Assembly (NCBI GenBank): GCA_023957275.1
Contig: JAMLHF010000003.1
Coordinates: 1 to 64,000, forward strand
Source of the DNA: Lentimicrobium sp.
GTDB lineage: Bacteria > Bacteroidota > Bacteroidia > Bacteroidales > Lentimicrobiaceae
Length of the DNA stretch: 64,000 bases
Direction of reading: 5' to 3'
Shown here piece after piece: positions 61,604 to 64,000 of the stretch. Numbering within the stretch: the stretch's first letter is position 1; each line of letters starts with the position of its first letter. The notes below the pieces were generated by a model, which saw nothing but the letters and a program-made list of their open reading frames with translations, ran no database searches and was not told where the DNA came from. The position numbers and the translations under genes are program-made.

Positions 61604-62437
61604 ATGATTGAGTTTTCTGAAAATGAGAAATTAAAACGGAAGATTTACAAAATAATCTTCGAGGCCGACACCCCTGCAGGAAAACTGTTTGATGTGGTGC
61701 TCATCTGGTCAATCCTGCTGAGCGTTGCCCTGGTCGTAGTTGAAAGCGTACATGAATACCACGAAAAGTACCAGATATTTTTTATTGCAGGAGAATGGCT
61801 ATTTACCATACTTTTTACGCTTGAATACATACTGAGGATTTATGTAATCAGAAGAAAAACCGCATATATTTTCAGTTTTTTCGGAGTGGTTGACCTTATG
61901 GCCATCCTACCAACATACATCAGTCTGCTTTTCCCGGGCACCCACTATCTTATGGTAATCCGCATCCTGCGATTAATGCGGGTTTTCAGGGTTTTTAAAC
62001 TGTCCGGCTATCTTACTGAAGCAACCATACTCCGCAAGGCACTGCTGGCGAGCAGCCGTAAAATCCTGGTTTTTCTCTCCTCCATCGCTGTCCTGGTTGT
62101 TGTTATCGGGGCCATTATGTATGTGATTGAAGGGCCGGAATATGGCTTCAAGGATATTCCGACAAGCATCTACTGGGCCGTGGTAACACTAACTACCGTG
62201 GGTTACGGTGATATCTCCCCTCAAACCGGTGTGGGGCAGTTTTTTGCCAGCGTGGTGATGGTACTGGGTTATGCCATTATTGCTGTACCGACGGGAATAA
62301 TGACTGTTGAGCTTTCAGCAATTCAAAGGAAAAAAAGTATACCGACTACAAAAGTCTGCCCGGAATGCATGCAAGAAGGTCATGACGGTGATGCAAAATT
62401 CTGCAAATACTGTGGCCATAAATTTATCAACGACTGA
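61604..62437 (+). CDS. Voltage-sensor K+ channel with C-terminal zinc ribbon
   Basis: The 277-residue membrane protein has six helices. The fourth carries regularly spaced arginines (R120, R123, R126, R129 in RILRLMRVFRVFK), a voltage-sensor pattern, and the pore has the K+ filter TVGYGD (198-203). It resembles small Kv-type channels of bacteria. Unusually, the cytoplasmic tail ends in a zinc-ribbon-like module with C252-x2-C255 and C267-x2-C270 (CPEC and CKYC). No RCK or cyclic-nucleotide domain is present. The tail could sense metal or redox state, which is inference. Confidence 0.9.
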   Translation: MIEFSENEKLKRKIYKIIFEADTPAGKLFDVVLIWSILLSVALVVVESVHEYHEKYQIFFIAGEWLFTILFTLEYILRIYVIRRKTAYIFSFFGVVDLMAILPTYISLLFPGTHYLMVIRILRLMRVFRVFKLSGYLTEATILRKALLASSRKILVFLSSIAVLVVVIGAIMYVIEGPEYGFKDIPTSIYWAVVTLTTVGYGDISPQTGVGQFFASVVMVLGYAIIAVPTGIMTVELSAIQRKKSIPTTKVCPECMQEGHDGDAKFCKYCGHKFIND

Positions 62438-62483
62438 ATCGGACTTATCGCCGGACTTCAGGTTAAAAATTAAGGTGATTTTA

Positions 62484-62513
62484 TTTGCAAATAAAGAAAA
62501 GTGTGTATCTTTG
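62484..62513 (+). promoter_or_regulatory. tRNA-Arg promoter, TTTG-N18-TATCTTTG
   Basis: TTTG (62484-62487), an 18-bp spacer and TATCTTTG (62506-62513) match the Bacteroidota consensus. The tRNA starts 13 nt past the box. Confidence 0.8.
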
Positions 62514-62525
62514 CACCCTCAATAA

Positions 62526-62599
62526 GGCTCCGTAGCTCAACTGAATAGAGCATCTGACTACGGATCAGAAGGTTACAGGTTTGAATCCTGTCGGAGTCA
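62526..62599 (+). tRNA. tRNA-Arg (anticodon ACG)
   Basis: The cloverleaf folds fully: acceptor GGCTCCG/CGGAGTC (one G-T pair), D-stem GCTC/GAGC, anticodon stem TCTGA/TCAGA with loop CTACGGA (anticodon ACG), variable loop AGGTT, and T-arm ACAGG/CCTGT. The discriminator is A and the CCA is not encoded. ACG is normally read as ICG after A34 deamination. Confidence 0.97.
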
Positions 62600-62604
62600 C
62601 AAAC

Positions 62605-62632
62605 AAAGGGGTAAAGTAATTTGCCCCTTTTT
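62605..62632 (+). terminator. Terminator of the tRNA-Arg transcript
   Basis: AAAGGGGTAAA-gtaa-TTTGCCCCTTT forms an 11-bp stem (one T-G pair) running into TT. It lies 5 nt after the tRNA and 20 nt before the PAS gene. Confidence 0.85.
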
Positions 62633-62652
62633 CATTTAAACCCACTTCAGCA

Positions 62653-62991
62653 ATGATTTTCGACTGGTTTAACGGTATTCCTGTAGCTATAACTGTCTCA
62701 GATCTTGAGGGTAATATTCTGGAAATGAACGATGCGGCAGCAGCAGTATTTGAAAAGTACGGAGGTAAAGCATTGATAGGCAAATCATTGGCAGACTGTC
62801 ATAATGAAAACTCAAGATTGATTATGGACCAAATGCTGGCCGGCCAGCAGCCAAACACCTATACCATTGAGAAAAACGGCCGGAAAAAACTGATTTTTCA
62901 GAGCCCGTGGCTGAAGGATGGAAAGGTTGCAGGGCTGATTGAGTTTTCAATGGTGATCCCATTCGAAATGAAGCATTTTAACAGAGGGTAA
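62653..62991 (+). CDS. Small PAS-domain protein
   Basis: The 112-residue protein is a single PAS fold: MIFDWFNGIPVAITVSDLEG, NILEMNDAAAAVFEKYGG, LIGKSLADCHNENSRLIMD, then a final strand GKVAGLIEFSMVIP. No output domain follows. The DCHNENS segment is typical of a clade of stand-alone PAS proteins in Bacteroidota and other anaerobes; the ligand is not known, though His and Cys in that loop could hold a cofactor. A strong tRNA terminator sits 20 nt upstream, so the gene's promoter is not evident. Confidence 0.86.
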   Translation: MIFDWFNGIPVAITVSDLEGNILEMNDAAAAVFEKYGGKALIGKSLADCHNENSRLIMDQMLAGQQPNTYTIEKNGRKKLIFQSPWLKDGKVAGLIEFSMVIPFEMKHFNRG

Positions 62992-62993
62992 GC

Positions 62994-63422
62994 TCAAAGA
63001 TCATCCAGGGGATTTTTCCGTAACTCCTTCTTCCTGGAGGATGCTTTTTTATCTGCCAGACGCGCTTCTTTCTGCGATTTACCGGGCAATGTCTTTATTC
63101 TCTTCTTTACCGGTTTTAATGACTTTGAAATCAATACATAAAACCTTCTCACAACATCATCCCTGTTTGCCTGCTGACTTCTCGATTTCTGTGAATACAT
63201 CCTGAGCACTCCATCAACCGACAGCCGGTGTCCCAGTTTTTCAAGCAGGACAGATTTCTGCATGTCGTTCAGCAGAAAAGAATCAGGTATACTGAAATGA
63301 ATTTCAACCCTGGTTTCCGTTTTATTTACATGCTGTCCCCCTTTCCCGCTGCTCCGCGAAGTCTTGAACTCAAGTTCCTGCTCGAGTTCGGGCAAACCGA
63401 ATAAATCACTCAGGATTGACAT
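62994..63422 (-). CDS. arfB: Ribosome-rescue peptidyl-tRNA hydrolase ArfB
   Basis: ArfB enters stalled ribosomes and releases the peptide. The 142-residue protein has the release-factor-like GGQ in SSGKGGQHVNKTETRVEI and a basic C-terminal tail (about 105-140, rich in Lys/Arg) that fits into the mRNA channel. Length and tail are typical. The gene is convergent with the PAS gene, with only 2 bp between their stops. Confidence 0.94.
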   Translation of the reverse strand: MSILSDLFGLPELEQELEFKTSRSSGKGGQHVNKTETRVEIHFSIPDSFLLNDMQKSVLLEKLGHRLSVDGVLRMYSQKSRSQQANRDDVVRRFYVLISKSLKPVKKRIKTLPGKSQKEARLADKKASSRKKELRKNPLDDL

Positions 63423-63489
63423 CAGATTCAGGTTTTCGGCAAATTAACGGCAATAATTCTGATTCAGGAAGGATAATGATGAATTTCAA

Positions 63490-63514
63490 CAAAAAACGGG
63501 CCTTGAAGGGCCCG
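63490..63514 (-). terminator. Terminator of the thioredoxin-like gene
   Basis: On the minus strand CGGGCC-cttcaa-GGCCCG is followed by TTTTTTG. Confidence 0.83.
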
Positions 63515-63553
63515 GGAAATCGTTTTACAGGGATTGCTTTTCAGCGGGGATGA

Positions 63554-64000
63554 TCAATTGGCCGCTTTTTTGATGCTGCAACCGACAGCTTTGGTAAAGT
63601 CGACGGCAGGCTTTTCGCCCTTCATCAGGGCATTCACGGCATCTTCGAGATACCGGCTTTTTACTGCCTTTACATCCTGATGGTTATCATCAATGGCGCC
63701 TATATACGCCACCTTTAATCCATCGCTTTCTTTATTCAGCAGGTAAACATGCGGAGTGCGGGTGGCGCCGTAAACAGGATATACCTTTTGTCCCTCATCC
63801 ATCAGATAAGGAAAAGTAAATCCTTTATCAGCCGCACGCTTTATCATTTCATCAAAACTGTCGGCCGGCACCTGAACCGGATCGTTTGGATTGATGGCGA
63901 TTACCGGATAACCCAATTCCTTGTATTTCAGATCAATTTCAATGATCCGGTCTTCATAAGCCACCGAGAAAGGGCAATGATTGCAGGTAAAAATTACTAT
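63554..64000 (-). CDS. Thioredoxin-fold (AhpC/TSA-like) protein, 5' end outside window
   Basis: The frame runs without a stop to the right edge, so the gene is partial and its real start is beyond 64000. The internal GTG at 63964 is not the start: the residues before it read VIFTCNHCPFSV, with the C-x-x-C active site of this thioredoxin-like family. Downstream blocks ELGYPVIAINPNDPVQVP and FPYLMDEGQKVYPVYGATRTPHVYLL are typical of redoxin-like proteins that may act in peroxide or thiol metabolism. A C-terminal ADFT-type tail with SIKKAAN ends the protein. Confidence 0.9.
   Translation of the reverse strand: MVIFTCNHCPFSVAYEDRIIEIDLKYKELGYPVIAINPNDPVQVPADSFDEMIKRAADKGFTFPYLMDEGQKVYPVYGATRTPHVYLLNKESDGLKVAYIGAIDDNHQDVKAVKSRYLEDAVNALMKGEKPAVDFTKAVGCSIKKAAN

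Noticed and set aside
1..64000. CRISPR array, prophage, defence island or toxin-antitoxin pair
   Set aside because: No regularly spaced direct repeats, phage structural genes, restriction or nuclease modules, or toxin-antitoxin pairs are visible; the HerA-like gene has no nuclease neighbour that would suggest a defence role.

Overview
The window comes from a Bacteroidota chromosome, most likely a fermentative member of the Bacteroidales or a related order. The evidence is the phylum-typical block bamD - rpoZ - coaBC - DUF4835 - recN, DUF1573, DUF4835 and CarboxypepD_reg-like proteins, a ClpC-type unfoldase, signal peptides ending in Ala-Gln, and repeated use of the Bacteroidota promoter (TTG/TTTG, 18-21 bp spacer, TAnnTTTG). 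It is almost entirely ordinary chromosome. I see one IS end cut off by the left edge, one tRNA gene, and no CRISPR array, phage or recognisable defence island.

Layout. 1-3.6 kb: IS end, a HEAT-like protein, a small acidic protein and glycogen branching enzyme. 4-10.7 kb: a TPR protein, gyrA and clpC. 10.9-17 kb: mpl (murein recycling), a metallo-beta-lactamase-fold hydrolase with an APS-reductase-type cysH, a free-standing CBM48 protein, a LolC/E-type permease and a NamZ-type muramidase. 17-24.6 kb: an aminotransferase, DUF1573, a lipoprotein, a kinase-DegV fusion, a FemAB-like transferase with a separate small transcription unit in front of it, and a DUF1295 membrane protein. 24.8-35.7 kb: ADP-forming acyl-CoA synthetase, C69 dipeptidase, a nucleoid-associated protein, an Mpv17-like protein, and an aminotransferase followed by a ferredoxin plus three-subunit 2-oxoacid:ferredoxin oxidoreductase operon. 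35.8-45.5 kb: TIGR02757, Pmp3-like, thioredoxin, MFS, glutathione peroxidase, a rubrerythrin-like protein with degenerate iron ligands, YceI, a CarboxypepD_reg protein and an E1 alpha/beta fusion. 45.6-49.3 kb: etfB-etfA-acyl-CoA dehydrogenase. 49.6-56 kb: a TonB C-terminal-domain protein convergent with the fabI end of the bamD-to-fabI run. 56-64 kb: photolyase, an alpha-oxoamine synthase, a class IV aminotransferase, a HerA-like ATPase, a voltage-sensor K+ channel, tRNA-Arg, a PAS protein, arfB and a partial thioredoxin-like gene.

How the genes fit together (inference). Aminotransferases, the 2-oxoacid:ferredoxin oxidoreductase and ADP-forming acyl-CoA synthetase together give a route from amino acids to acids with ATP made by substrate-level phosphorylation. 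The acyl-CoA dehydrogenase with its ETF handles acyl-CoA redox. Mpl and NamZ belong to murein recycling. Glutathione peroxidase, the rubrerythrin-like protein, thioredoxins and photolyase suggest an anaerobe or microaerophile that meets oxygen and light.

The least expected signals are regulatory: a candidate stand-alone RNA of about 215 nt at 23281-23494 on the minus strand with its own promoter and terminator; a perfect 12-bp LacI-family-like palindrome before the oxidoreductase operon; a fabI terminator buried inside the convergent TonB-domain gene; and four genes whose TAnnTTTG box lies only 4-5 nt before the ATG.
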